A DNA stretch of 64,000 nucleotides from Pyropia haitanensis. Taxonomy: Eukaryota > Rhodophyta > Bangiophyceae > Bangiales > Bangiaceae. The stretch is taken from the NCBI GenBank assembly GCA_008729055.1, contig SDUX01000002.1, positions 3,065,874-3,129,873 on the forward strand, given 5' to 3'. A model generated the notes under the pieces. The model did not search any database. It worked only from the letters and a program-made list of their open reading frames with translations, and was not told the DNA's origin. A program made the translations under genes and the position numbers. Numbering within the stretch: position 1 is the stretch's first letter; the number at the start of each line of letters is the position of its first letter. Below are positions 1 through 11,568 of this stretch, piece by piece.

Positions 1-548
1 GCAGTACCATCCGGTTCGACTGGAGAGGAAGGAAAATAACGAACAAGTGTGAAGATTCCTCACACAAGTGACCTGTCGACCGCTCGTCGGTTGGGCATTG
101 ACTATGCTGGGATGGCGCGGGGGGGGAAAAAGGGGCAAAAAAGCGCGGGAAGAAAAAAAAAACCGCCAAGAAAAACTCAGCAGAGAGCAAAGGTGCGCCG
201 TTACGAAACCCGTCGTGGGGTCACGCGCGGATTTTCCAAGACAACGGCCTCTGCTGGCCCACCCCACGATCCATCATTTTTGTACGGAAAAAAGACGCAC
301 CTGCAACAAGGAGGAAATGCCTGAGCAGATGTGCCGCGGGCGACGGCGCACGTGGATTGCCTTGCAATATAGGCACATCCCTGCCGTTTGCCAGCGACTT
401 GGTACAAGAGAAAAAAAAAAAAACCAAGGGAAGTGCCGCCCCGCCTGCGATGGCTCTGATGCATTGCCCTTTTGACATTTTCCGCCCATCGCGTGGCTGG
501 CTCTCCCGCCCTTTTTTTTTTTTTTCCCTCAAAGTACATGTACCTATT
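1..548 (+). other. rDNA spacer / 5' external transcribed spacer, copy 1
   Basis: Sequence upstream of the first 18S copy. It is identical to 11021-11568 upstream of the second copy. It contains several A- or T-homopolymer tracts, for example near 145-165, 410-423 and 512-525. The small open frames here have no recognisable product and are not annotated. Confidence 0.75.
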
Positions 549-1114
549 TACCTGGTTGATCCTGCCAGTAGTCATATGCTTGTCTCAAAGATTAAGCCAT
601 GCATGTCTAAGTATAAACACTTTTATACACGTGAAACTGCGAATGGCTCATTAAAACAGTTATAGTTCCTTTGAGAACCACACTACTTGGATAACCGTAG
701 TAATTCTAGAGCTAATACATGCCGCAACGCCCGACTCACGAAGGGTGGTATTTATTGGATAAAAAACCATCGTGCTCCTTCCAGAGCGCTTTGAGATGAT
801 TCACAATAACTTGTCGGATCGCATGGCCTTGTGCTGGCGACTGCTCATTCAAATTTCTGCCCTATCAACTTTCGATGGTAGAGTATTGGTCTACCATGGT
901 GTCGACGGGTAACGGGGAATTAGGGTTCGATTCCGGAGAGGGAGCCTGAGAAACGGCTACCACATCCAAGGAAGGCAGCAGGCGCGCAAATTACCCAATC
1001 CCGACTCGGGGAGGTAGTGACAAAAAATAACAATAGGGGGCCCTTTGGGCCTTCTAATTGGAATGAGAACAATTTAAATCCCTTATCGAGGATCCATTGG
1101 AGGGCAAGTCTGGT
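549..1114 (+). rRNA. 18S rRNA, 5' exon of copy 1 (partial gene)
   Basis: Starts with the universal eukaryotic SSU opening (TACCTGGTTGATCCTGCCAG) and continues through the conserved 5' domain to TCTGGT, just before the 530 loop. The sequence then enters a group I intron, which runs into the assembly gap at 1627, so the rest of the gene is not seen. It matches 11569-12134 base for base as far as I can read. The remainder of this unit is missing from the window. Confidence 0.93.
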
Positions 1115-1626
1115 GAACCTAGTTCCACTCGTTGCTCGCCTCGTGCTGTGATCGCATATGCACAGGCGCACCGCGTGAAGCGTCAAGCCCTCGTTAAAAT
1201 AAAACAGCGCCAGATGTCTTCTTTCCGGAAGCAGGGTGACTTGTGGAAGGCAGGCAGGCAAAAGATGGGAACGTATTTTCCGTTGGGAGAATCAATGAGC
1301 CCCCATCATACACTTCTAAATTGTCGGGGAGTGCCCGCCAGGCCTTTGACTACCGCGGTCCGCCGAGAGGTGAGAGCGAGCAATCGTTCAGGACGCAGCA
1401 GTGTACGTAGTGGTACATGGATGGTAAAAACGTCAAGGGTAGGGTTGATCCGCAGGGAAGCGCGAGTGCTTCTGTCATTTGGCCTTTTGGTGGCCGCGTG
1501 GCGAGATGCAAAGGCGAACCTTCAGAGACTCTAATGGAGTGGGCGCAAGCTTAAGGGAGAGTCCAATCCACTGGGAAAAAAACCAGGTCCACAGGAGTAA
1601 CGGGGATTTTGCTCGCCCCGGAGGAC
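1115..1626 (+). ncRNA. Group IC1 intron at SSU position 516, copy 1, cut by the gap
   Basis: Copy of the intron described at 12135-12697, interrupted by the N run. It carries the P, Q, R and S core elements. The one visible difference from copy 2 is an extra T in the T run near 1605-1609. Confidence 0.8.
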
Positions 1627-2125
1627 NNNNNNNNNNNNNNNNNNNNNNNNNNNNNNNNNNNNNNNNNNNNNNNNNNNNNNNNNNNNNNNNNNNNNNNNNN
1701 NNNNNNNNNNNNNNNNNNNNNNNNNNNNNNNNNNNNNNNNNNNNNNNNNNNNNNNNNNNNNNNNNNNNNNNNNNNNNNNNNNNNNNNNNNNNNNNNNNNN
1801 NNNNNNNNNNNNNNNNNNNNNNNNNNNNNNNNNNNNNNNNNNNNNNNNNNNNNNNNNNNNNNNNNNNNNNNNNNNNNNNNNNNNNNNNNNNNNNNNNNNN
1901 NNNNNNNNNNNNNNNNNNNNNNNNNNNNNNNNNNNNNNNNNNNNNNNNNNNNNNNNNNNNNNNNNNNNNNNNNNNNNNNNNNNNNNNNNNNNNNNNNNNN
2001 NNNNNNNNNNNNNNNNNNNNNNNNNNNNNNNNNNNNNNNNNNNNNNNNNNNNNNNNNNNNNNNNNNNNNNNNNNNNNNNNNNNNNNNNNNNNNNNNNNNN
2101 NNNNNNNNNNNNNNNNNNNNNNNNN
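1627..2125. other. Assembly gap (499 N)
   Basis: A run of N joins the 18S intron of rDNA copy 1 to satellite DNA. The order and distance across it are unproven. Open frames spanning it are artefacts. Confidence 0.99.
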
Positions 2126-2900
2126 CTCTCGCAATCTCGACATATTGGGAGAGTTTGACGCCGCATTAGGGGTCATTAGGGGTCATTAGGGGTGGGTTAA
2201 GGGTGGGTTAATGAAACTTAGTGAAGGTTAAGATTGCTAAGGGTGGTTAGGTGGGTTAAGGGTGGTTAGGGCTATTAAGGGCCTTAAGGGATGGTTAATG
2301 AAATTAGGTGAGTTAAGATGAGATAGGCGTGATCAGAGTGCAATAAGGCCTATTTAGGGCATTAGGCCAAGTATGTCCCAGTTAAGTCTCCGAATTCAAC
2401 ATATTGGGAGGTTTGGGACCCATTAGGGGTATTAGGGGTCATTAGGGGTGGGTTAAGGGTGGGTTAATGAAACATTAGTGAGGGTTAAGGTTGCTTAAGG
2501 GTGGGTTAGCGTGGGTTAAGGGTGGGTTAAGGGTGGGTTAGGGCCACTTAAGGGTGGTTATGAAAATTAGGGTGAGTTAAGATGAGAATAGGCGTGATCA
2601 GAGTGCAATAGGGGCCTATTAGCTAAGGCCAATTCCCGATACGAAGGGACCCATTAGAAAGGCCGTTCAGCGTAGAAAGTTACAGGTGATTAAGGGGCAC
2701 AATTAGGGGAAAGTTAGGTTGAAGTTAAGGGCCATTAGGGGTCATCTAAGGGTGGGTTAAGGCACATCTTAGGCACCGAGTTAGGGCGCATTAAAGGGCC
2801 AACATTAGGGCCATGTTAGGGCTCAAATTAGGAGTGATTAAGCCATTTTAGGGCCCTTGGGGCCATGTACTAGCATTCGGGAGCATTATGGGGTTATTTT
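2126..2900 (+). repeat. Telomere-like satellite, about 260-bp unit, G-rich strand on +
   Basis: Built from variants of CATTAGGGGT, GGGTTAAGGG and GGGTGGGTTA, punctuated by a recognisable block containing GGCGTGATCAGAGTGCAATA and ACATATTGGGAG. The ACATATTGGGA block recurs at about 2137 and 2398, giving a unit near 260 bp. The array becomes degenerate after about 2640. Many single-base indels suggest either decay or poor consensus. The same unit appears reverse-complemented at 5781-6600. Confidence 0.8.
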
Positions 2901-3769
2901 AAGACGTTCTAGACAACCCTGAGGTCGTTTTTCCGCTGCTCTACAAACCCTATAGACCCCCCTCCCCTTGGCCAAAAAAAAGTTCCAGTTTTGGACCCCC
3001 CCACCCCCCAACCCGTTAACCCCGCCTTAGGGCTCTTACCCGCAAAAACCCCTCCTAGGGGGGTTCCAGAGGGGGTCCAAGGGACCCCAACGACGGGGAC
3101 CGGTCCAACCGGGGTTTCCGCCATCGTGCATCCCACTGAGAGAGCCCCTCCATCGATTTTGTCGAAACCGCGACTTGATGGGTTGTACGCAATGCGCCAC
3201 TTGAACGCTCGCTGTCTGCCTGTCTTCTGGCCAATAAGACAGCAACAAGGCACATGTCGGGGCCCAGGAGTGGACCATTTTACAATATTCGAACCCAAAA
3301 CTTGGTCAGGGCAAGTCGATGTGCGCATGCCACTGGTGGAGCAAGAAAAATCGGTCGTGCAAAGGTCTGGAACGCCCGTTATGGCAAACCGTAACAGACG
3401 TGTTACGCCCCGATTTTGGCAACTTGTACGGCGCTTGCCGTTGCCCGGCATGATGTCCATTGCTGACCGGACCTGGCATGAAAGGTCCCGTCAAATGTCC
3501 ATGCGCAGAAGGTTGCCAGGCATCAAATCCGAAAAACGGACACGATCCCAGACGTCACTGTGGGCTGGAGATGTCGCGCAAAACGGGCCAAATCGACGCT
3601 TGCACGCCAAGTACTGAGTCATGTGACTAACCGTTCGACACGGGAAAGCGTGCATCAGACGCGCCGTTGAGACAGGATAATTTGATGTCCCAACCGAATG
3701 ACTTGGCGAACGGTGTTTTTAGAGCCTTGATGAGCGACCTTTTTCACGGCTTTTTTTCCTGAAATTGTT
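2901..3769. other. Non-repetitive spacer inside the satellite block, no gene recognised
   Basis: Unique-looking sequence of moderate GC with G/C runs at 2950-3130. One 208-codon frame exists at 2991-3617, but it has no recognisable domain and no ATG start, so I do not call it a gene. Confidence 0.5.
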
Positions 3770-4800
3770 ATTAGGCCGTTAAAGGGGGTTGGTAATGAAA
3801 ATTTAGTTGGGGGGTTAAAGGTTGCTAAGGGCGCCAAATTAGGGCGAAGTTAGGGCGGGTTTAAGGGTGGGTTACGGCCACTTAGGGGTGAGTTAATGAA
3901 AAGTAGTGGGGGGTTAAGGTTGCTAAGGGCCGAAACTTAAGGCGGAGTTAGGGCGGGTTAAGGTGTGGTTAGGGCCACTCTAGGGGTGGGTTACATAAAT
4001 TAGTGGGGGGTTTAAGGTTGCTAAGGGCCAACTTAGGGCGAGTTAGGGCGGGTTAAGGGGTGGTTGGGCACTTAGGGGTGGGTTATGAAATTAAGTGGGG
4101 GGTTAAGGTGCTAAGGGCACTTAGGGGCCGAGTTAGGTGGCGGGTTAAGGGTGGGTTACGGGCCACTTAAGGGTGGGTTTAATGAAATTTAGTGGGGGTT
4201 AAGGTTGCTTAAGGGCACTTAGGGCGAGTTGGGCGGGTTAAAGGGTGGGTTAGGGCCAACTTAGGGTGGGTTTAATGAAAATTAGTGGGGGGTTTAAAGG
4301 TTGCTAAGGGCACTTAGGCGAGTTAGGTTCGCGGGTTAAGGGGTGAGTTAGGCGCCAGCTAGCGGTGGGCTTAATGAAAATTAAGTGGGGGTTAAGGTTG
4401 CTAAGGCACTTAGGGCGAGTTAGGGCGGATTAAGGGTGGGTTAGGCCACTTAGGAGGGTGGGTTAATGAAGAGAGTTGAGTGGGGGGTTAAGTTGCTAAG
4501 GGCACTTAGGGAGAGTTAGGGCGGGTTAAAGGGGTTGTTAGGGCACTTAGGGTGCTTTAATGGAAAATAGTGGGGGGTTAAGGTTGCCTAAAGGCCACTT
4601 AAGGGCGAGTTAGGGCGGATTGAGAGGGTGGTTAGGAGCCACTTAGGGGTTTGGGGTTAATATGAAAAATTAGTGGGGGGTTAAGTTGCTAAGGCCTACT
4701 AGGGCGAAGTTAGGGGGTGGTTAAGGCACTGATAGGGGTGGTTTAGGGGTGAGTTCAGTTGCCGTCACTTAGGGCCCCATTAAGCGCATAGAGCGTGATT
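3770..4800 (+). repeat. Telomere-like satellite, about 96-bp unit, ten copies
   Basis: The landmark TTAATGAAAATTAGTGGGG recurs near 3793, 3890, 3990, 4080, 4172, 4271, 4371, 4463, 4558 and 4655. This gives a period of 90-100 bp. Each unit is made of TTAGGG-, GGGTTAAGGG- and GGGCGAGTTA-like words. The unit is a shortened relative of the 260-bp unit to its left. Copies differ by many one-base insertions and deletions. Confidence 0.8.
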
Positions 4801-5780
4801 AGCAGGCGGTTAAGGCCTACATTAGGGCTCTGCAGACTGTCGTTTTAGCTGAAATGTCGTATTTAAGGTCCCGATTCTGAGAAGGAAGTTAGGGTTGCGG
4901 AACACGTGAATGCCAAATTTAATGAGACGCTCAGAGGCCGCCAAGCAACGGGATATGCACAATGTCGAGGGCTGTAATGTAACTGTGGTTAGTCCCCGTG
5001 TAACGCGCCCTTAACAGGCGCGGCGCTGCTCGAGGCCCCGCCCGGATCGCTGCGGGCGGTGGAATGGGGTGGCGCGCGTGGCGGGCGGCGGTTGGCGGAG
5101 TGCGGCGCGGCCGCCGCCGCCGCTGCGCGCGCCGCCAGTTGGCGGTGGTGGAGGGGCGGGGGGGGGGGGGGAGCGTGCCGGCGCGGTCGCTTTGTCGGCG
5201 GCGCGGGGGGCGGCGGCCGCGGCGGCGGTGTGGTGGCGGCGGTGGGGAGGGGGGGGGGGGAGGCCCCGCGACCAAGGGTAATGCCAGGGGTGGCGCTTGG
5301 GGACACGGGTGCCGCGGCGGGGGGGGTGGAGGTGGGGGCCGGGGCGGCGGTGGGGGGGGGGGGGTTGCCCCTGCTGCTGTGGGTATGGTGGCGGCGGTGT
5401 CGGCGGTGGTGGTGGCGCCGCCGCCGCCTGCGTTGCGGGCCACGTAACTCGCCGACGCGCACCGCCTGCGGGTCTTGACGTCTAGCCGAGGCGGCGGTTG
5501 GATGTCGCCCGGGCGCGGGCGGCGCGGCCGATCCTCAGTCCGCCTCGTCGAGGCGGTCGCACGTGCCGCGCCGCCGCGGCCGATCCCGTGGCGGCTGAGG
5601 GATGGCGGCGGGGGGCGGCGCGGCGGCGGCGGCGCGGCGGCTGCGGCGGTAGTGGCGGCGGGAGTCGGCCGAGGTGGCGGCGGCGGCGGCGGCGGTGGCG
5701 GGCCCGCCGCGGTGCGGCAGCGACGTCGGTGAGCTGCGTGTGGCCGCCCAGCGACGGCAGCACGGCGCTTGCACTTAACT
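4801..5780. other. GC-rich spacer between oppositely oriented satellite arrays
   Basis: From about 5000 to 5750 the sequence is extremely GC-rich with GGC/GCG triplet runs and G tracts of 10-13. Many overlapping open frames on both strands come from composition only. No gene is recognised. It lies at the junction where the satellite orientation flips. Confidence 0.6.
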
Positions 5781-6600
5781 GGGACATACTTGGCCTTAAT
5801 GTCCCTAAATAGGCCCTTATTGCACTCTGATCACGCCTATCTCATCTTAACTCACCCTAATGTTCATTAACCCACCTTAAGTGGCCTTAACCCACCCTTA
5901 ACCCACCCTTAACCCACCTAATCCACCCTTAGCAACCTTAACCCTCACTAATTTTCATTAACCCACCCTTAACCCACCCCTAATGACCCCTAATGACCCC
6001 TAATGGGTCCCAAACCTCCCAATATGTTGAATTCGGAGACTTAACTGGGACATACTTGGCCCTAATGTCCCTAAATAGGCCCTTATTGCACTCTGATCAC
6101 GCCTATCTCATCTTAACTCACCCTAATTTTCATTAACCCACCCTTAAGTGGCCCTAACCCACCCTTAACCCACCTAACCCACCCTTAGCAATCTTAACCC
6201 CCACTAATTTTCATTAACCCACCCTTAACCCACCCCTAATGACCCCTAATGACCCCTAATGCGGCTTAAACCTCCCAATATGTTGAATTGGGCGACTTAA
6301 CTGGTGTATACTTGCCTGAAACGGCCCTTAATAGGCCCCTATTGCACTCTGATCACGCCTATCTCATCTTAACTCACACTAATTTAACTTAACCCACCCT
6401 TAACCCACCCTTAACCCACCTAACCCACCCTTAAGTGGCCCTAATACTTCTTAACCCCCCTAATATTCATTAAACCACCCCCTAATGCCCCCTAATGACC
6501 CCTAATGGGTCCCTAATCGCCCTTAATGCGCCTTAAGTGGGCCTAATGGTCCCCTATTGCACTCTGATCACGCCTATCCCATCTTAATGCGCTCCATTTC
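5781..6600 (-). repeat. Telomere-like satellite, about 260-bp unit, G-rich strand on -
   Basis: Reverse complement of the left array. GGGACATACTTGGCC recurs near 5782 and 6046, with a variant near 6300. TATTGCACTCTGATCACGCC occurs near 5818, 6085, 6338 and 6556. CCTAATG and CCCTTAACCCACC words fill the rest. Copies here are cleaner than in the left array. The block near 6001-6130 matches the complement of 2310-2450 almost perfectly. Confidence 0.82.
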
Positions 6601-7314
6601 ATTTCAGCCCGGCGCTAATGCGACCGAGGCCTCTCCACGGCTAAGACACCGGTAACGCCGGTTCTCTATCCCCGGGTTCGTTTTTGACCCCGTCAGGGGG
6701 GGTCCTGAGGACGCACGAGAGGCCGCCATTCCGGCGACCGGTAACTGTGCCTCTTGGCCGCGTCATGTATGAACGGGCCCACAGGACTATGAGGACAGGT
6801 GGTGGTCGGTCGGCGGATCGACTTTGCCGTGGCAGCCCCCACCCCCCCTCAGGCCCGGGAAACGCATGGTCTGGTCAACCTGCGTTCCTGGGCCTGTTTG
6901 GGGGGGGGGGGTGGTCGCGGCCGCCCCGCCTCACTGTTGGGGGCATAGCCGTCGTGGAGCGGCCCCCCCCCTCAGGAGCATGTTTTGGTATGGTTTTTCG
7001 TAGCTACCCACCCTCGGCATAGCCTCGGCGGCATAGCTCATTTCTATACCTCAGCACCATCCTGAGGGGGGGGGTCGCCAGTAGAGAGGGTGCCCCCCTC
7101 AGGAAAACGCATGTACCAGGGACGATAGTCGAGCATCGGGGTAGGCTCCCGTATGCATAGGGTGGGGTATGTCCCCCCCCCCCTCAGGACCATGTTGGCA
7201 TAAGGGATACGCTTCACTGGTATCCCCCCCTACGGGGGTCGTTTTCATACGAGATTTTGATGATCGGTCTTGCGACCCGATATCACGAAGGATGGTGTTT
7301 CACATATGCAGGAG
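6601..7314 (+). other. rDNA intergenic spacer, no gene
   Basis: Spacer with repeated short motifs of the form CCCCCCTCAGGA followed by CATG, and G/C homopolymers. It leads into the 152-bp array. No coding sequence or RNA gene is recognised. Confidence 0.6.
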
Positions 7315-7905
7315 CCCCCCTGAGGGGTGTTTTCTTCCACCCCGGCTATCTTTTGCCCTGGTGCTCCGTTTGCGACGGGGACTGCAGATATCGACTCAGC
7401 GACCCTTTCTTAGTCAGAAACGTATCTGAGGTCGGAAATCGGAGACCCCCCCCTGACGGGTGTTTCCTCTAGGAGCATGAGCGATTCCTACAGAGCGATA
7501 TCTTTGGCCCTGTTGCTCCGTTTGCGACGGGGACTGCAGATATCGACTCAGCGACCCTTTCTTAGTCAGAAACGCATCCGAGGTTGGAAATCGGAATACC
7601 CCCCTGACGGGTGTTTCCTCTAGGAACATGAGCGATTCCTACCGAGCGCTATCTTTGGCCCTGTTGCTCCGTTTGCGACGGGGACTGCAGATATCGACTC
7701 AGCGACCCTTTCTTAGTCAGAAACGCATCTGAGCCCAAGAATCGGAATACCCCCCCTGAGGGGTGTTTCCTGGTAGGAATATGACCGGTTCCCTACCGAG
7801 CGATACCTTTGGCCCTGTTGCTCCGTTTGCTACGGGGACTGCGGGTATCGACTCAGCGACCCTTTCTTAGTCAGAAACGCATCTGAGCCCAAGAATCGGA
7901 ATACC
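7315..7905 (+). repeat. Spacer subrepeat array, about 152 bp x 4
   Basis: The landmark CTCCGTTTGCGACGGGGACT starts at 7364, 7516, 7667 and 7821 (the last with a base change), giving spacings of 152, 151 and 154. Each unit also has GACTCAGCGACCCTTTCTTA and a CCCCTGA(C/G)GGGTGTTTCC segment. Such subrepeats are typical of rDNA intergenic spacers, where they often act as promoter or enhancer duplications. That role is not shown here. Confidence 0.85.
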
Positions 7906-8790
7906 CCCCCGACGGCGCTTCATTGGTATACGAGTATACGGGGGTGAAGCCAAGACCGCGATAGCTTGGCCCCAAGGGCCAGGTTTGGTATGGGACCGTT
8001 TGGTATCGACCTAGAGACCCCTTTTCTATCAGAATGGAGTCCAAGACCGGTGGGTGGGGGACCCCCCCCTGCGCTTCTGAAGCGCCGTCGGCTGTAATCA
8101 GTCGTCTACCCGATATAGTATGAATATACGTTTCAGGCCCCTAGGGGGCCATTTCAGACCGGCTTTTTTCCTATGGTAGTAGGCTACCAGCCTAGGGACC
8201 GCTATGCCCTCCAATTTCCCGACCTAGGGGGCGCCTTGGAGGAGCCCGGGGATGGCTTCCCGCCTGCCCGCTGGGCCGATTTTGATAGGGGTTTTTTTCC
8301 GCCTGGCGGACCCCACTGTTACTGGCATGTTCTACTATGGTTTCTAGGCCACGGGGTGACCTCCCACTTGACCCGAAACAACCATAGTAGGGGCCCCGTA
8401 TTGGAGGCGGGGTAGCGGCTTTTTATGGCCACCGCCCCTCCTCAGAGGCGCACATAGTAGTAGGGGATTTTATGCCCTTGCTCTCCGGCCTGACCATCCG
8501 GAGTTGGCCTCAACAGTACGTGTGGTCCTCCCATAGGGGGAGGGGGCGACTCGGCCCCACTCGTGTGGTGGCTGAACCCCCCCCCCCTTTGGGGCATGCG
8601 TTGGTATGCCTTTTTTGTGCTCTCTATATACTGAGAGGAAAATCCATAAAGGCATACCTCCCCTTTGTGATGTCTGCTCCCTCCACCTCGCTTTTTTTTG
8701 TTCTTTGGGATAACAAAGAGCGGTGTGGGGGGGGACAGCGGGGTATGGAAACCGCGTGGTGCAAGTAACGCCGGAAGGCCTTTATAGAAC
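7906..8790 (+). other. rDNA intergenic spacer, no gene
   Basis: Unique spacer between two subrepeat arrays. It contains A/T-tract hairpins (see 8603-8658). A second candidate stem pairs the CCACCTCGCT region near 8688 with the AGCGGTGTGG region near 8720. No gene recognised. Confidence 0.6.
8603..8658 (+). repeat. Hairpin with T/A tracts in the spacer
   Basis: GGTATGCCTTT at 8603-8613 pairs perfectly with AAAGGCATACC at 8648-8658, an 11-bp stem. It is one of several GC-clamped T-tract/A-tract stems in this spacer. Confidence 0.7.
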
Positions 8791-9270
8791 GGCACTCCAA
8801 TGAGGACGCAACGCAGGTCGCCCTTGGATTTGGTCCCGTCGACATGGATTGCGGGTTTGGTAGTAAGGTTCCATATTTGGTCCGCTCACCTCCCCACCAG
8901 TCGGTTGGATAAGAACAAGAGGGCGCGCGCGGTGGCGGCAGCTTATGAGTGTTTTTTCATAGAAAAAAAGGGTACTCCAATGAGGACGCAAGGCGGGGTC
9001 GCCCTTGGACTTTTGTCCCGTCGACATGGATTGCGGGTTTGGTAGTAAGGTTCCATATTTGGTCCGCTCACCTCCCCACCAGTCGGTTGGATAAAGGGAA
9101 GAGGGTGCGCGCTGTCGCTCGCGCCAGCTTATGAGTGCCCTTTTTTCTCGGATGGACGCAAGCCTCTGGGGACGCCCTGTACTTTTTTTTTTTTTTCCCG
9201 CACTGTCTGGATGCGGGTTTGGTAGTAAGGTTCCATTGGTCCGCTCACCTCCCCACCAGGCGCTGTGGGA
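8791..9270 (+). repeat. Spacer subrepeat array, about 180 bp, two copies plus a partial
   Basis: ACTCCAATGAGGACGCA begins near 8794 and again near 8974. The block GCGGGTTTGGTAGTAAGGTT is present in both and recurs in a shortened third copy near 9212. The third copy is modified by insertion of T and A tracts. Confidence 0.8.
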
Positions 9271-9379
9271 AAAAAAAAAATACCTCAGGCCGTCGTCATG
9301 ACCTTGTGGACCCGTCCGTATCGTTCCGTATTGACTTCCTATACGAGTGCAACGCTGGTACCAGACCACTGCACGTGTG

Positions 9380-9433
9380 CGCCCCCTTTTTTTGCGCTTG
9401 GGTTGGGGTTCGTTGGGCAAAAAAAAAGGGGGC
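9380..9433 (+). repeat. Hairpin with C5T7 / A7G5 stem
   Basis: GCCCCCTTTTTTT at 9380-9392 pairs with AAAAAAAGGGGGC at 9421-9433, a perfect 13-bp stem around a GT-rich loop. Confidence 0.75.
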
Positions 9434-10560
9434 TCTTGTAGAAATGCCCCAAGCTGTGGTAGGGCACCCGTCGTGAATGAGAAACGGGGGAGGGGTTTGG
9501 TTACCCGTCTGCCTTTCTCGCCTCATTGACGGTTGTCCGTTGGGACGATACGAAAGAATTGGGGAAACCGGGTCTCCTTATGATATCACAAACCGGTCTT
9601 GATGGTTTGCGAAAAAAGCGCTTGCCCCCTGAACGTATACTAAGGCTGTATACTAGTAACGCGGAGATTCGCCATAAGCCTATCCGTTATGAGAAAGGGG
9701 GTTATTTCCATAGGAACCGGGGTATTGTTATACGGAGGATAGGTGTACCACCGTTGTGCCGTTTTTTGTAACGGGGGAGCTGGCGGGTTGAAGGGTGGCG
9801 TCCCCTCCCCAAGTGCCGCTCTGAGGAGGCTGCTTAGCCATGCCGAAATCCTTAAGTTGTGCGTTCCTGTGGTGTTCGGCATCTTTACCCGTGACGGTCT
9901 ATGGGAATATTCTGGAGCTCTGCTCGACCCCCTACCGGGGCGTGGTATCATTTGTTGTAGCGGGCGCGCTATCACAGTCCTTGGCTGTGGTATCAATCCG
10001 CATATTGAAGCGTTAACGTTTCCCTTGGAGGGCGTCGTATCGTCGCAGCCCCGTCTATGGACATATCTCCGTGTAGCGCAAAGGGGTCCTTTCTTTTATG
10101 TTTCTGAGGCGCCGTCCATCTCTTTTCCCGGGTGGACGGCCTGGTTCAAGGTGCTCCTTAGCCCAGGGCACCGAACGGGAGTTTTTCTCCATGTCGAAAG
10201 AGGGAGCAGGGAGGGAAGTCCCTTTTTTCCCAAGCAAAAGACCAGAGCTGGGTCTGGCATAAGCAAGGCAGGCAGGGACAAAAGTTCCTAGCTAGAGCGT
10301 ATGATTTCTTGAGGCGGGGCCCTTGCGTAAGAATGCAGAGTGTGAGCTTCGCCACTCGCATGGGTGTTCGCCTGAAAGCCGCATGATGTATTGTGTACGT
10401 TCCACTCTTGGGAGGAACGCCGGCTGGGGCCTTTTTTTTCCTGTCTGTTCTTATTTAGTGTTTCCAGGCTTGGGCTCTGGCCGACAAAGCTTGAGAAGAT
10501 CATCTGTCTGAGACTCGCGCGGCCTCTTTTTCTTTTTTTTCGACGGTATCAAGCCTGGCG

Positions 10561-10586
10561 TGTTTTTTTGATACAAAAAAAAAACA
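10561..10586 (+). repeat. Short T7 / A7 hairpin
   Basis: TGTTTTTTT pairs with AAAAAAACA across a GATAC loop and a few unpaired A. This is the same design as the other spacer hairpins. Confidence 0.55.
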
Positions 10587-10824
10587 GCCTGAGGCTCTAA
10601 GAGTATATATGAGGTGCACATATATACGCGGAGTGCATGAGTAGGTACAGGACAAGGGGGGGACAAAAAAAAGTCCTTGCTTGCTCCTCTATCCATGCTA
10701 CGACCTTGTTTGGGGAAAAACGTTTTGCCATGGGGGTACACCTTCCAGTTGATGACAAAACAATGGAAGAGGTTTAGGCGCTCACTCCGCGCGCCTTTAC
10801 CTCGCATACATACCTTGGGGAAGT

Positions 10825-10856
10825 GCCCTTTTTTTTTTTTATAAGAAAAAAAGGGC
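10825..10856 (+). repeat. Hairpin with GCCC T-tract / A-tract GGGC stem
   Basis: GCCC followed by a T12 tract pairs with AAAAAAAGGGC at 10846-10856. It is about 740 bp upstream of the 18S start and absent from the duplicated block. Confidence 0.7.
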
Positions 10857-11020
10857 GGCCTCCTCAAGAAACGTCTCTGAGTGAGTGGCTTGTCTCCCGC
10901 CATCCCCACACACAAACCCGACCGTTACCTTTTTTTTGGTGGCGGGAACGGGCGGTGGGGGTACAGGGGGGGGGTCCTCACAAAGTAGTCGGCACAGTCT
11001 CTCGTACTTGGGGGGACTGC

Positions 11021-11568
11021 GCAGTACCATCCGGTTCGACTGGAGAGGAAGGAAAATAACGAACAAGTGTGAAGATTCCTCACACAAGTGACCTGTCGAC
11101 CGCTCGTCGGTTGGGCATTGACTATGCTGGGATGGCGCGGGGGGGGAAAAAGGGGCAAAAAAGCGCGGGAAGAAAAAAAAAACCGCCAAGAAAAACTCAG
11201 CAGAGAGCAAAGGTGCGCCGTTACGAAACCCGTCGTGGGGTCACGCGCGGATTTTCCAAGACAACGGCCTCTGCTGGCCCACCCCACGATCCATCATTTT
11301 TGTACGGAAAAAAGACGCACCTGCAACAAGGAGGAAATGCCTGAGCAGATGTGCCGCGGGCGACGGCGCACGTGGATTGCCTTGCAATATAGGCACATCC
11401 CTGCCGTTTGCCAGCGACTTGGTACAAGAGAAAAAAAAAAAAACCAAGGGAAGTGCCGCCCCGCCTGCGATGGCTCTGATGCATTGCCCTTTTGACATTT
11501 TCCGCCCATCGCGTGGCTGGCTCTCCCGCCCTTTTTTTTTTTTTTCCCTCAAAGTACATGTACCTATT
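11021..11568 (+). repeat. External transcribed spacer, copy 2 (direct repeat of 1-548)
   Basis: Identical to the first 548 bases of the window at an offset of exactly 11,020. Together with the 18S and intron that follow, the direct repeat is about 1.6 kb long. Confidence 0.9.

Larger units (their letters stand above)
9271..11020 (+). other. rDNA intergenic spacer leading to 18S copy 2, no gene
   Basis: Mixed-composition spacer with frequent T8-T14 and A8-A10 tracts, several of them paired into stems. No coding sequence is recognised. The segment should contain the Pol I promoter, but I could not identify it from sequence alone. Confidence 0.6.

Noticed and set aside
1475..2189. Open frames spanning the N run
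   Set aside because: They consist mostly of N and are artefacts of the gap.
2991..3617. 208-codon plus-strand frame in the satellite spacer
   Set aside because: No ATG start, no recognisable motif, and composition like the surrounding spacer.
7315..7905. CRISPR-like array
   Set aside because: The repeats are 152 bp units with no short repeat/unique spacer alternation, in a eukaryotic rDNA spacer.
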